Assembly: GCA_024408015.1 (NCBI GenBank)
Contig: JAKSVJ010000010.1
Coordinates: forward strand, 1-11,796
Reading direction: 5' to 3'
Length of the DNA: 11,796 nt
DNA from: Clostridia bacterium
Lineage (GTDB): Bacteria; Bacillota; Clostridia; Oscillospirales; CAG-272
Shown here: positions 1 to 7,927 of the stretch, piece by piece
Numbering within the stretch: position 1 is the first letter of the stretch
Layout of the letters: every line of letters begins with the position of its first letter
Notes under the pieces: model-generated
Seen by the model: the letters and a program-made list of their open reading frames with translations, nothing else
Told to the model about the DNA's origin: nothing
Database searches by the model: none
Position numbers and translations under genes: made by a program

Positions 1-83
1 CTGAACGAATTGCAGACGATATTGAGGCGTGGGCAAAACGTGCATTCAAACCTATTGGAGAAGCATGGGAAGCACAAGGATAA
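1..83 (+). pseudogene. Upstream part of the tape measure frame, ended by an in-frame TAA
   Basis: From base 3, the same frame as the large tape measure gene is open and reads ERIADDIEAWAKRAF, then KPIGEAWEAQG, then TAA at 81-83. After the stop it continues with YVKESFGK into the methionine at 108. The peptide on both sides has the amphipathic, Trp-spaced character of tape measure proteins, so this looks like one gene cut by a stop, not an intergenic junction. A single base change from AAA, GAA or CAA would create the TAA. The gene's true start lies outside the window. Alternatives are a sequencing or assembly error, a real nonsense mutation, or a genuinely split tape measure. Readthrough seems unlikely because a U follows the UAA. 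The other frames here give less tape-measure-like peptides. Confidence 0.6.
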
Positions 84-107
84 TATGTTAAAGAATCATT
101 CGGCAAA

Positions 108-3014
108 ATGCTTAAGAATATTGGAGACTTGGTCAAAGATATTGCAAGGGATTGGGCGATTGTTTGGAATCAACCTAAAACCGAAGAGATATTTGAACAT
201 ATATTTGCTTCTCTAGGTAATATATTCCAGTTTATTGGAAACATTGCAGAGAAAGTTGATGAAGCATGGAATCATGCTAATAACGGCTTAAGAATACTTG
301 AAGCAATCAGAGATTTCATTCTTGAAGTTTGGAAAGGAATAGACAACATTACTGCGGAATGGGCAAGATGGGCAAAAGAAGATTTATCTTTCGTTCCATT
401 ATTTGAAGCATTGGCAGATTTGCTTGGAACAATAGCAGACAAAATGCAGTATGTGAGAAAGATTGCGGAAGATTTTAATAAAACATTGGTTGAACCTTTG
501 GTAGAGCATTTTATTGAGGTGACATTACCAAACTTATTAAAAGTATTTGATGATTTCCTAAAGAAAATAAATTGGGAAAAGCTTCAAAAGAATTTACATC
601 TTGTTTGGGAAGCACTTGAACACATCGGGGAAGTATTCCTTGATGGTGTTGTACTTGCAATTGAAAGGCTTGCAAATACAGTTGCTGACTTTATGAATAG
701 TGGCACATTCCAAGACTTGGTTCAGAAGTTCCATGATTGGGCAATGACACTTACTGCTGAAGATATCGCTGATTTGATTGAGAAGATATTTAAAGCACTT
801 ATCTTATTCAAAGGACTTTCAATTGTATCAAAAGTAATCGGTGATATTGCTAATAAGTTATCATTCCTTGGTACTATTGCAAAGGGCGTTTTTGGTGGTA
901 TTAACACATTAAGAGAGTTGATTGGAAAACTTGTTGGAAAGAAAACAATCGAACTTGAAACAAAAGGTGCTGAAGTTGCAACAAAAGAAATCGGAAAAGT
1001 AAGTACTGGAATGGGTGGACTGCTCAGTAAAGTCGGAGAATATGCGAAATTTGTTACTGGCGGTCTGATAATTGGAGTTGGATTAAAAGTAAATTTTGAC
1101 TCATTCACAAACCAGTTGAAAAATGGAATTAACTGGGAAGACCAAGGAAAAATGATTGGTAGTGCTATTGCGATTGGAATTGGAGCAGTTTTCCTAGGTG
1201 CAAATCCAGCGTTTGCTGCCATTGGTGTTGGTGTTGCAGTACTTGTAGAAGAAATAGCACTTCACTTTGATGAAATAAAAGCGGTTCTTGAAGAAAAATG
1301 GAATAAATGTGTTGAGATTATTAATCAAAACATAGTTACACCTTGGAAAAACTGGTGGGAAACACTTAAGACCGATTTAGACAATTTCTCATGGTCAGAC
1401 CTTGGAAAACAGATTGTCGAATCTATAGTAGATGTATTTAAGAAACCATACGAGTTTATCAAAGGTGCTTTAGATAATTTCTTTGGAAGTTTTTGGTCTA
1501 CATTTTGTGAAGTTTTCGGAATTGGAAACCAAGGAAAAGGTAAATTATATGACCTTGGAATTATGATAATTCAAACAATCAAAGATGGATTTATTGAAAA
1601 TTTTGACATCTTTTGGCAAGGATTATCAGATTTCTTTACAAAAATCGGAGAATGGATAAGCGGATTTGTTGAAGATATCGGTTCATTCTTTGATGGCATT
1701 GCTGAAAAACTTGTTGGATTTGGTAGTGGCGTTGCTGAGGTTTGGGACACAACAAAAACCGCAGTATCAGACGCATGGAACACAATCAAGACAACAACCG
1801 CTCAAATGGTTCAGGATGCAAAACAAAAGATTGGTGAGTGGATTAATGCTGGATGGGAAAAAATTACCGACAAGGCAGAAAATCTCAGAACTGGTCTTGA
1901 ACAGAAATGGGATACAATCAAATCCAAGACCAAAGACATGGTTGACGATTTCAAAGGCAAGATTGCTGATTGGGCATCTAATAAATGGGATGACCTTGAA
2001 ACAAATCTTCGTGAAGCGGTCGATTTGGTAGCGCAAAAGTGGGATGACGTAAAGAACGGATTTAAAACATTCCGAGACAACTATATGCCACAAATTCTTG
2101 AGTGGGCAGATGGTGTTAAGGATAAAGCAAGTCAAGGACTTGAAAATGTACGTTCTGAAATCGAAAAGAAGTGGGGCGAAGTTAAGAAGAACTTCACAGA
2201 TTTTGCTGATCCTTACATTCAAGCTACAAAAGATTGGGTTGCCAACATTTTCCCAAATGTAAAAGACGCTTTTGAAAACGTAAAGCAAGAAGTTGTTACA
2301 AGAGTTGACAACATGAAAAAGAATTTCGCTGATTTTGTAAAAGATTTCTCCGAAAAGAAAGATACATGGTTACGCGGAATCAGAGAAGAGACACCAAAAG
2401 CATTCAACAATATGAAAGAGGCTATTGGTAAGAAATGGGAAGATATATCAAGAGAAGCATCAGAGTTCTTCCCCAAACTCGGCACAGACCTTTACAACTT
2501 TGGTAAGACACTAGCTGATAAATTTGGCGATGGCGTTGGAAACATGAAGAGTAAAGTATCAGGTATTGTCGGAGAACTTCAAAAAGATATAACTGGTGCT
2601 ATGGACAAAATTGGTGATTGGATAAGTGGAGCAATTAAAAATATCCAAACATTAAAAGACTCAATGAACTTCAATGTAAGTTCTTCTTATACAACAAAGG
2701 GTTACAACGTAAGAGCATATGCAACTGGTGGTTTCCCTGAAGATGGATTGTTCTTTGCTAACCATAATGAGTTGGTAGGACAATTCAGCAATGGTAAGAC
2801 TGCGGTAGCTAATAACGAGCAGATTATCGCTGGTATTGAACAAGCTACATACAACGCATTCTTACGAGCAAGCAACGATGCATCAAGCAGAGAAGAAGCA
2901 TTGCTCACAGAACTTATTAGTGCGGTTAAGCAAGGAAGCAAGGTTTCTATTGATGGTAGAGAAATTGTTACTGCTTATGACAATAGAAAAGCGCGTAACG
3001 GATACGCATTTTAA
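108..3014 (+). CDS. Phage tail tape measure protein (C-terminal 968 residues)
   Basis: The tape measure protein sets tail length during assembly and is expelled with the DNA at infection. The visible protein is a long chain of amphipathic helices rich in Trp and Phe. It has two hydrophobic stretches, a short one near residues 318-327 and a long Gly/Ala/Val/Ile one near 349-385, as expected for membrane-active segments. Residues 557-820 are six exact 44-residue repeats. The C-terminus has a small-residue-rich segment with FFANHNELVGQFSNGKTAVA (residues 882-901), a motif I recognise from tape measures of Clostridia phages. The ATG at 108 is only the first methionine after the in-frame TAA at 81-83 and has no convincing ribosome site (the preceding bases are TCGGCAAA), so it is probably not the native start. 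The family identification is firm; the start is not. Confidence 0.93.
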   Translation: MLKNIGDLVKDIARDWAIVWNQPKTEEIFEHIFASLGNIFQFIGNIAEKVDEAWNHANNGLRILEAIRDFILEVWKGIDNITAEWARWAKEDLSFVPLFEALADLLGTIADKMQYVRKIAEDFNKTLVEPLVEHFIEVTLPNLLKVFDDFLKKINWEKLQKNLHLVWEALEHIGEVFLDGVVLAIERLANTVADFMNSGTFQDLVQKFHDWAMTLTAEDIADLIEKIFKALILFKGLSIVSKVIGDIANKLSFLGTIAKGVFGGINTLRELIGKLVGKKTIELETKGAEVATKEIGKVSTGMGGLLSKVGEYAKFVTGGLIIGVGLKVNFDSFTNQLKNGINWEDQGKMIGSAIAIGIGAVFLGANPAFAAIGVGVAVLVEEIALHFDEIKAVLEEKWNKCVEIINQNIVTPWKNWWETLKTDLDNFSWSDLGKQIVESIVDVFKKPYEFIKGALDNFFGSFWSTFCEVFGIGNQGKGKLYDLGIMIIQTIKDGFIENFDIFWQGLSDFFTKIGEWISGFVEDIGSFFDGIAEKLVGFGSGVAEVWDTTKTAVSDAWNTIKTTTAQMVQDAKQKIGEWINAGWEKITDKAENLRTGLEQKWDTIKSKTKDMVDDFKGKIADWASNKWDDLETNLREAVDLVAQKWDDVKNGFKTFRDNYMPQILEWADGVKDKASQGLENVRSEIEKKWGEVKKNFTDFADPYIQATKDWVANIFPNVKDAFENVKQEVVTRVDNMKKNFADFVKDFSEKKDTWLRGIREETPKAFNNMKEAIGKKWEDISREASEFFPKLGTDLYNFGKTLADKFGDGVGNMKSKVSGIVGELQKDITGAMDKIGDWISGAIKNIQTLKDSMNFNVSSSYTTKGYNVRAYATGGFPEDGLFFANHNELVGQFSNGKTAVANNEQIIAGIEQATYNAFLRASNDASSREEALLTELISAVKQGSKVSIDGREIVTAYDNRKARNGYAF
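1776..2567 (+). repeat. Six tandem 44-residue (132-nt) repeats in the tape measure protein
   Basis: The units begin at bases 1776, 1908, 2040, 2172, 2304 and 2436 (residues 557, 601, 645, 689, 733 and 777), with no insertion or deletion. Position 1 is Trp in five units and Val in the fifth. Position 22 is Trp in units 1-5 and Phe in unit 6. Unit openings include WDTIKSKTKD, WDDVKNGFKT, WGEVKKNFTD, VDNMKKNFAD and WEDISREASE. Sequence identity between units is low while the spacing is exact. Forty-four is four 11-residue turns, matching the hendecad-type helix known in tape measure proteins, which often hold Trp/Phe at fixed spacing. The pattern fades after residue 820. Confidence 0.85.
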
Positions 3015-3021
3015 CAATTAT

Positions 3022-3056
3022 ACTCTAGGTGGTGTAACAACCGCCTAGAGTTTTTT
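3022..3056 (+). terminator. Intrinsic terminator-like hairpin after the tape measure gene
   Basis: A 12-bp stem pairs ACTCTAGGTGGT (3022-3033) with ACCGCCTAGAGT (3040-3051) around the 6-nt loop GTAACA. All pairs are Watson-Crick except one U-G. Six Ts (3051-3056) follow directly. It begins 7 bases after the TAA, and the next gene's ribosome site (AGGTG, 3061-3065) follows at once. No promoter is evident downstream, so it may terminate partially or protect an mRNA 3' end. Confidence 0.85.
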
Positions 3057-3070
3057 AATGAGGTGAAAAC

Positions 3071-3454
3071 ATGGCACAATCATCTTTTTTAAATGTAAAT
3101 GGATATGATTTACCATGTCCAAAATATGGATTTCAATATATTTTAAGCACTGCGGTAGATGCCGGACGTAATCTGAACAATGCAGTTGTTGGTCAGAAAG
3201 TTGGTAGAGAAGTTGTTAAATTAGACACTCTTCAATGGGTTGGATTAAAGCCTGACGAACGAATTAGGATCATTAAGGCACTTGAACCATTCTTTGTACC
3301 AGTTACTTTTCAAGATTGTAGAACCGGCGGTACAAATACAGTCATGATGTATCATGGCGATATTACAGTAAAGCCTTTGTCTGTTGACAAGTATACACAC
3401 GAAGTTACGCAAGATGAAGTCTTGTCGGTAAACCTTATAGATTGTGGGTGGTAG
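3071..3454 (+). CDS. Small conserved phage tail protein (tail-tip region)
   Basis: This 127-aa protein begins MAQSSFLNVNGYDLPCP and contains AGRNLNNAVVGQKVGREV, then GLKPDERIRIIKALEPF, and ends in a mixed-charge beta-rich region closing with LIDCGW. The opening (a named residue pattern, NVNGYDLP) followed by a short beta-rich body resembles the small conserved proteins found directly after the tape measure in Firmicutes siphophages, tentatively the DUF6711-type family; I cannot confirm that by search. It probably sits at the distal end of the tail tube, between tape measure and hub. The start has a good ribosome site (AGGTG, 3061-3065) six bases upstream of the ATG. It is separated from the tape measure gene by a terminator-like hairpin, and its stop lies two bases before the hub start, suggesting coupled translation with that gene. 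Confidence 0.8.
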   Translation: MAQSSFLNVNGYDLPCPKYGFQYILSTAVDAGRNLNNAVVGQKVGREVVKLDTLQWVGLKPDERIRIIKALEPFFVPVTFQDCRTGGTNTVMMYHGDITVKPLSVDKYTHEVTQDEVLSVNLIDCGW

Positions 3455-3456
3455 AA

Positions 3457-5661
3457 ATGCAAAGTGTATCGCAAGAATATAAAGATTCCATGAAAGGGAT
3501 TGGTCGAAATAGAGGATACATTAAAATATTAATTGGTATTGTTAATTCGGATGCACAAAAAAATATACGATTATCCGATGAAACTGAAATTACTTATTTT
3601 GCAAATACGGAAGTGTTGCAAAACGAAAAGCAAGCAAAAGTATACGCTACTTGCGAAAATGACTTTTCGACTATAGATGGCAATATGTACTTTTTACCAT
3701 CAAACGGATCAGCAGCAGAATTTTACAACAATGGTATTGTTGTAAGTAACTTTATGGAAAAAGCAGTTTTTTCTTTTTCTTCTGATGAATCATATGATGT
3801 TATTGGTTTTACAATAGATTTTGGAGACAATTATCCGATTGATTTTGAAATATCAAACGGAAATGAAGTATTAAACTTTACAGATAACAAGAACAAAATA
3901 TTCTCAACAGAACTTGGATTGCATAATGTTACACACTTGGAAATAATTCCTAAAAAAATGAAAAATGGAGAAAACTCAAGACTCCGTATTTATAGTTTTA
4001 TGATGGGAATTGCAAATACATTCACAAACGAAAACACTATTTCTTATAACCAAAATGATTATGTATCTGCTATATCAGATTCTATACCAAGTTCTGATGT
4101 TGAAATAGTTGTTGCAAACTATGACCAATACTTTAATCCAGATAATGACAATTCGGCATTTGCGTTTTTTGAAGAGGGGCAAGAAGTAAAGGTTTCGTTT
4201 GGATATGATGTTGATGGTAATGGAAATATTGAGTGGTTGCCAGAAACAATCACCCATTTGAAAGAATGGAGCGCAACGGACAAGGACGCAACATTTAAAA
4301 GTACAGACATATTTGATTATATGTCAGGAACTTACTACAAGGGCGAATTTAAGCCTAATGGAATTTCAGCCTATGAATTAGCCGAAGAAGTTTTTTTAGA
4401 CGCTGAAATCGCCAAATACCGCATTGACGCATACCTTAGAAATGTAATCATTTACAATCCTATTCCAGCAGTAAGTCACACAGAAGCATTACAAATAATT
4501 GCAAACGCTTGCAGATGTGCTTTGTATGAGGATCGCGATGGAACGATTGTAATTCAAAGTGATTTTATTCCCAAGTATGAAGTAAGTGCGAATGGCGAAT
4601 ATGAATTGTCAAACGTAGCAAACGTTGGAAACGATAAACCTAAGGTTGCTTACGCAATTCAATCAAAAGGTTTTTCTTCGTTGAGCGATTCTGACTTATT
4701 ATTTGCAAATGGCGATGTATCAAATGTTGGATATGTAAGTTATGAAATATCTGATAGCGATGGTAATTTTACAAAAAATCCAATAATTTCCGTCAAAATG
4801 GAAGCTGACTACAGTCCGTCGGATTTTTATATAGTTTTTAGGAATAATGCTCCAAGAACATTTGCAATCAAAACTTTTGCAAATGGAGCGTCGGTTGAAA
4901 ATATAATTATCGAAAATCCAAATGTCATGTTTTCGTATGGTAGGCAATTGAATTCTTTTGATTATATGGAAATAGAGTTTCTAAAAGGACAAGGAAACGA
5001 CAGAATTACAGTTGATAAAATACTTTTTGGCGCACCTACAGACTATACAATTGAAAGAAATATGATGTCAGAGTCACCTACAATCACAAGAGACGAAAAA
5101 ATAAAATCTTTTGTAATTGGAAAAACAATGTTCAAGGAAAACAGTGTTGTAAAAACATCAACAACAAAATTCGAGAATATACAAAATGGTGAACACGCAA
5201 TTTATTTCTCAAACGCTTGTTATGACTACTCGATTAGAAACATAAGTGGAAGCGGAACTGTAAAGATAAAAGAATCATCGTGTTATAGGTTGATTTTCAC
5301 ACTTACTGGAAATACAACTAACAAATTAGAAATTGAAACATCGTACAAAGAATATGATGTGGATGACAAGCAAACATATGTTGTTCAACACAATATAAAT
5401 GGAATTGAAAAAACTTGGAACAATCCGTTAATTTCTAATGATTTGCAAGCAAAAGAACTTGAAGAATGGTTAGCCGATTATCTTCTCCTTGGCATTAATT
5501 ATGAATTTTCTTGGAGAGGCGATCCGAGAATTGACGCTAACGACCTTTTCTACATGGAATTGAAATCTGGTGAACTAGCAAATATCAGGGGATATCAAAA
5601 CAAATTATCTTTTAATGGTGCTTGGTCGGGAGATATGAAAGCTAGAAAGGTGGTGGTTTGA
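3457..5661 (+). CDS. Tail hub/baseplate protein with two discoidin-like inserts
   Basis: I infer that this 734-aa protein is the tail-tip hub that closes the tail and presents binding domains. It opens with QSVSQEYKDSMKGIGRNRGY, a start I recognise in Clostridia phage tail proteins. The hub-like core includes VSHTEALQIIANACRCALYE (about residues 340-359), and a typical end contains WRGDPRIDANDLFYMEL (from residue 686) then FNGAWSGDMKARKV. Two beta-rich stretches, about residues 65-190 and 410-530, look like jelly-roll carbohydrate-binding (F5/8 or discoidin-like) domains. Each has a segment of the type FTIDFGDNYP or FYIVFRNNAPR, then a hydrophobic strand and a closing arginine- or valine-containing strand ending in MMGI or LFGA. 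The ATG at 3457 is chosen over an upstream in-frame TTG (3442) because GGGTGG (3446-3451) sits at the right distance for it. Its stop overlaps the next ATG (TGATG). The domain calls are by pattern only. Confidence 0.75.
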   Translation: MQSVSQEYKDSMKGIGRNRGYIKILIGIVNSDAQKNIRLSDETEITYFANTEVLQNEKQAKVYATCENDFSTIDGNMYFLPSNGSAAEFYNNGIVVSNFMEKAVFSFSSDESYDVIGFTIDFGDNYPIDFEISNGNEVLNFTDNKNKIFSTELGLHNVTHLEIIPKKMKNGENSRLRIYSFMMGIANTFTNENTISYNQNDYVSAISDSIPSSDVEIVVANYDQYFNPDNDNSAFAFFEEGQEVKVSFGYDVDGNGNIEWLPETITHLKEWSATDKDATFKSTDIFDYMSGTYYKGEFKPNGISAYELAEEVFLDAEIAKYRIDAYLRNVIIYNPIPAVSHTEALQIIANACRCALYEDRDGTIVIQSDFIPKYEVSANGEYELSNVANVGNDKPKVAYAIQSKGFSSLSDSDLLFANGDVSNVGYVSYEISDSDGNFTKNPIISVKMEADYSPSDFYIVFRNNAPRTFAIKTFANGASVENIIIENPNVMFSYGRQLNSFDYMEIEFLKGQGNDRITVDKILFGAPTDYTIERNMMSESPTITRDEKIKSFVIGKTMFKENSVVKTSTTKFENIQNGEHAIYFSNACYDYSIRNISGSGTVKIKESSCYRLIFTLTGNTTNKLEIETSYKEYDVDDKQTYVVQHNINGIEKTWNNPLISNDLQAKELEEWLADYLLLGINYEFSWRGDPRIDANDLFYMELKSGELANIRGYQNKLSFNGAWSGDMKARKVVV

Positions 5662-6071
5662 TGGAATGGATTCAACCAAAAACAAACTGGGTGTCAACAG
5701 ACAAATTCAATATAGAAGATTTCAATAGAATTAGAAACAACATTCTTTATATTCATCAATATACCAACGAAATGTCAAAAGAATTTAATATTGACTCAAT
5801 GGGCGATGAAATAACGAGTTTTGAAAGTTTTTGGAATGTTGATTTTTTTAATGCGTTTGAAAACAATATAGATTTATTAAATTCACATCTTCTTTCAGAA
5901 CAATACGGCTTAAAAATGACTTTCAGAGAAAACGCCCCATTTATTAAAAGCGATGAATTAAATCGCTTGGAAAAGGCAATTGAAAGAATGGGCAAAATTG
6001 TTCAAGGGTATATTAAAGCCAAATATCGATATCCACTCAGACTTGGTGGATTAAAAGGAATAAATGTATAG
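5661..6071 (+). CDS. Conserved small tail-module protein, function unknown
   Basis: This 136-aa protein begins MEWIQPKTNWVSTDKFNIED and has a helical middle (FNRIRNNILYIHQYTNEM) and an ending rich in basic and aromatic residues (KAKYRYPLRLGGLKG). The opening pattern of a Trp/Pro/Lys run, then TDxFNxEDFNRI, recurs in small proteins next to the hub in Firmicutes prophages. No function is known to me. Its position between hub and fibre suggests a connector or chaperone for baseplate assembly; that is inference. The ATG at 5661 shares its A with the TGA of the hub gene, so translation is probably coupled. AGGTGGTGG just upstream can serve both this start and an in-frame TTG at 5658; ATG is preferred. 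It stops in TAG at 6069-6071, 13 bases before the next start. Confidence 0.75.
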   Translation: MEWIQPKTNWVSTDKFNIEDFNRIRNNILYIHQYTNEMSKEFNIDSMGDEITSFESFWNVDFFNAFENNIDLLNSHLLSEQYGLKMTFRENAPFIKSDELNRLEKAIERMGKIVQGYIKAKYRYPLRLGGLKGINV

Positions 6072-6084
6072 AAAGGGGTATCTA

Positions 6085-6645
6085 ATGGCATTAAAAATTG
6101 ATTACAAAAATGACATTGTAGATGGATCACGAAAATATCGGATGATAAATAATTCCGATGACACAATTTCGCTTGAGGATGTTACTGAATACATCCAACA
6201 AGGAGATAATTTTAATGCAAATGATGTAAACAAAACAAACGAGCAAGTAAATGCGAACCAATTAGATATTAACAATCATATTGCAGATAAAAGTAATCCA
6301 CATAGTGTTACCGCGTCACAATTAGGACTTGGCAATGTTGATAATACAAGGGATAGCAACAAGAGAGTTGCGTATGCAGAGAACGCCGGAATATCAGACG
6401 AATTTTCGAAAGATTTTATTCTTGCCAATAAACGTTCGTTATCATTCTCTAATATGCAGTGCAGAATTGATGATTCCAGAATCACTGCAAGCAGTTTGGC
6501 TGATGTTTATTTCACATCAGAAACAATGGAAGCAGCTACAAACTCATTCCCTGAAGTTGAAACTTATGATGGATATTTAATTATTTCTATTCAGAGAACT
6601 CCTGAGAAAACATTGTACGCATCTATTAGAGTAAGGGTGGTGTAA
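6085..6645 (+). CDS. Short tail fibre/connector with one phage tail-repeat motif
   Basis: This 186-aa protein begins MALKIDYKNDIVDGSRKYRM, an N-terminus I recognise in Clostridia phage fibre or connector proteins. Its middle holds HIADKSNPHSVTASQLGLGN followed by VDNTRDSNKRVAYAENA, a single copy of the tail-fibre repeat of the pattern NPHxVTxxQxGLxNVDNTxDxxK that occurs in many phage fibres. The C-terminal third is beta-rich and ends in YASIRVRVV. The start at 6085 is chosen over an upstream in-frame ATG (6064), because GAAAGGGG (6071-6078) lies at the right distance and the upstream ATG would overlap the previous gene. One repeat copy is short for a fibre, so this may be an adaptor holding the next protein. 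It ends two bases before the next start. Confidence 0.8.
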   Translation: MALKIDYKNDIVDGSRKYRMINNSDDTISLEDVTEYIQQGDNFNANDVNKTNEQVNANQLDINNHIADKSNPHSVTASQLGLGNVDNTRDSNKRVAYAENAGISDEFSKDFILANKRSLSFSNMQCRIDDSRITASSLADVYFTSETMEAATNSFPEVETYDGYLIISIQRTPEKTLYASIRVRVV

Positions 6646-6647
6646 GA

Positions 6648-7880
6648 ATGAGAGGAAAGACTAACGTAGCAATTGGTGGCGGTGGAGAAGTTTTTGGAGA
6701 TGTAGTTGAGTTTATTGCTGATGGAACTGTTCAAAAAGGTGATTTTGTCAACATTGCCTATGATACTGTATCAAAACAAGTTGGATACACTTCAACAACT
6801 CATGGAATCAATATTTTACCTCTTTCAAATGAATATTCTGTTGCAAAAATATGCCCAAACATGGGTTCTTCAGAAAGATTGCTGAATAGAATATCTATAA
6901 TTGATAATCAATTAAACGAAAGAGCAACTTATGTTGGGAACATATGTTATTCTAATATGGATAATCTGTTGGTTTTTGGTGGATATATATTTCTTGTTAT
7001 ACAAACTGGAGACGATCAAGCTATTATTTTGAAGCGTTTAGAAACGAATGAAGATTACACAGATTTAATAGAAAAGCAATCCGTCACTATTTTGGCGTAT
7101 GAAAGAGGGTATACACACGTTTTACAATCTATTTACGCAATAAGTTCTCAAAAAGCAATCATAAAGTATAGTTCTAAATATAGTTCAACAACATATTACT
7201 ACAGAACAATTACCTTAAATGGCGATGGAAGCGTCACAATATCAAGCGCAATTACACTTAGTTCTTCTTCCGTTGTTATCAAATATTTTGGACAATCATA
7301 TCAAATAGACGATACATATTCATCTGAAATTTACGGAAATTCGGTTAGAAAATTTGAGATTGATAATTATGAGTCTACTGTTTCTTCAAGAACACTTGAT
7401 GTATCTATAGATTATTCTTGCAGATTGTATGAGAATGTAATTGTATATACTTCAGGCAAAAGTATAACATTGTTTAATTTAGAAACAATGGAAAAATTAT
7501 CTCAAGTAGATGTTAGTCTTGGAACTATTTGTGGAATTTCAAGATACGATGAAAATTGTTTTGTTTTATTTACAAATAGTTATACTATTTTATATATGTA
7601 TGACGGAGAAAATATTTTTGAAAAAAATAAAATTAAAATTGGCGCATACAACAAAAGATACGCTACAAGGCAAAATGATGATTTGATAGAAATTGCTAAT
7701 GTTAGTGGAAGTTCGTATACCAATTTAAACCTAAGTAAGCTATACGTTGATGAAAACTACAATTTTTCTTCAGAAGCACGAAACAAAGTGAAAAAACATG
7801 ACAATCTGAATCAACCGATTGGATTCGCAAAAACAATGGCACAAAACGGAGAAATAGTAGAGGTATATGTTCCGAATTAA
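6648..7880 (+). CDS. Beta-rich probable receptor-binding tail protein
   Basis: This 410-aa protein is unusually rich in Ser, Tyr, Ile and Val and reads as many short strands. Examples are ENVIVYTSGKSITLFNLE and GICGISRYDENC-like turns, consistent with beta-propeller blades. The two ends look like halves of a small barrel: EVFGDVVEFIADGTVQKGDF near residues 14-33 and PIGFAKTMAQNGEIVEVYVP at the C-terminus. A pattern of the latter type (G.AKT..NGE.VEVYVP) is known to me from other phage decoration or fibre proteins. I infer a split barrel base carrying a propeller-like head that contacts the host. The coding sequence is visibly more A/T-rich than the tape measure. It starts two bases after the previous TAA with AGGGTGGTG upstream, and is followed by a terminator-like hairpin. 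No known enzyme motif is seen; fold calls are tentative. Confidence 0.65.
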   Translation: MRGKTNVAIGGGGEVFGDVVEFIADGTVQKGDFVNIAYDTVSKQVGYTSTTHGINILPLSNEYSVAKICPNMGSSERLLNRISIIDNQLNERATYVGNICYSNMDNLLVFGGYIFLVIQTGDDQAIILKRLETNEDYTDLIEKQSVTILAYERGYTHVLQSIYAISSQKAIIKYSSKYSSTTYYYRTITLNGDGSVTISSAITLSSSSVVIKYFGQSYQIDDTYSSEIYGNSVRKFEIDNYESTVSSRTLDVSIDYSCRLYENVIVYTSGKSITLFNLETMEKLSQVDVSLGTICGISRYDENCFVLFTNSYTILYMYDGENIFEKNKIKIGAYNKRYATRQNDDLIEIANVSGSSYTNLNLSKLYVDENYNFSSEARNKVKKHDNLNQPIGFAKTMAQNGEIVEVYVPN

Positions 7881-7881
7881 G

Positions 7882-7906
7882 GGGGTGGTGAAAACCACTC
7901 CTTTTT
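7882..7906 (+). terminator. Intrinsic terminator-like hairpin with GAAA tetraloop
   Basis: An 8-bp stem pairs GGGGTGGT (7882-7889) with ACCACTCC (7894-7901), with one G-U pair, around the stable tetraloop GAAA (7890-7893). TTTTT (7902-7906) follows. It starts one base after the TAA of the 410-aa gene (7878-7880) and precedes the ribosome site AAAGGCGGTGA of the next gene. No promoter is visible between it and that gene. Confidence 0.82.
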
Positions 7907-7927
7907 CAATAGAAAGGCGGTGAACGC

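Noticed and set aside
10..216. A 68-codon frame beginning with TTG across the tape measure start
   Set aside because: It lies in a different frame from the tape measure, and its peptide lacks the amphipathic Trp pattern. AAGGA before an ATG at 85 gives it an apparent start, but it ends at 216 without a sensible product.
722..2288. Long minus-strand frames of 166 and 173 codons opposite the tape measure
   Set aside because: They are shadows of a long biased gene. They have no ribosome site, no recognisable domain, and overlap strong + strand coding.
3442..3456. Upstream TTG start for the hub gene
   Set aside because: The ATG at 3457 has GGGTGG at the proper distance, whereas the TTG would overlap the previous gene by 13 bases and has no site of its own.
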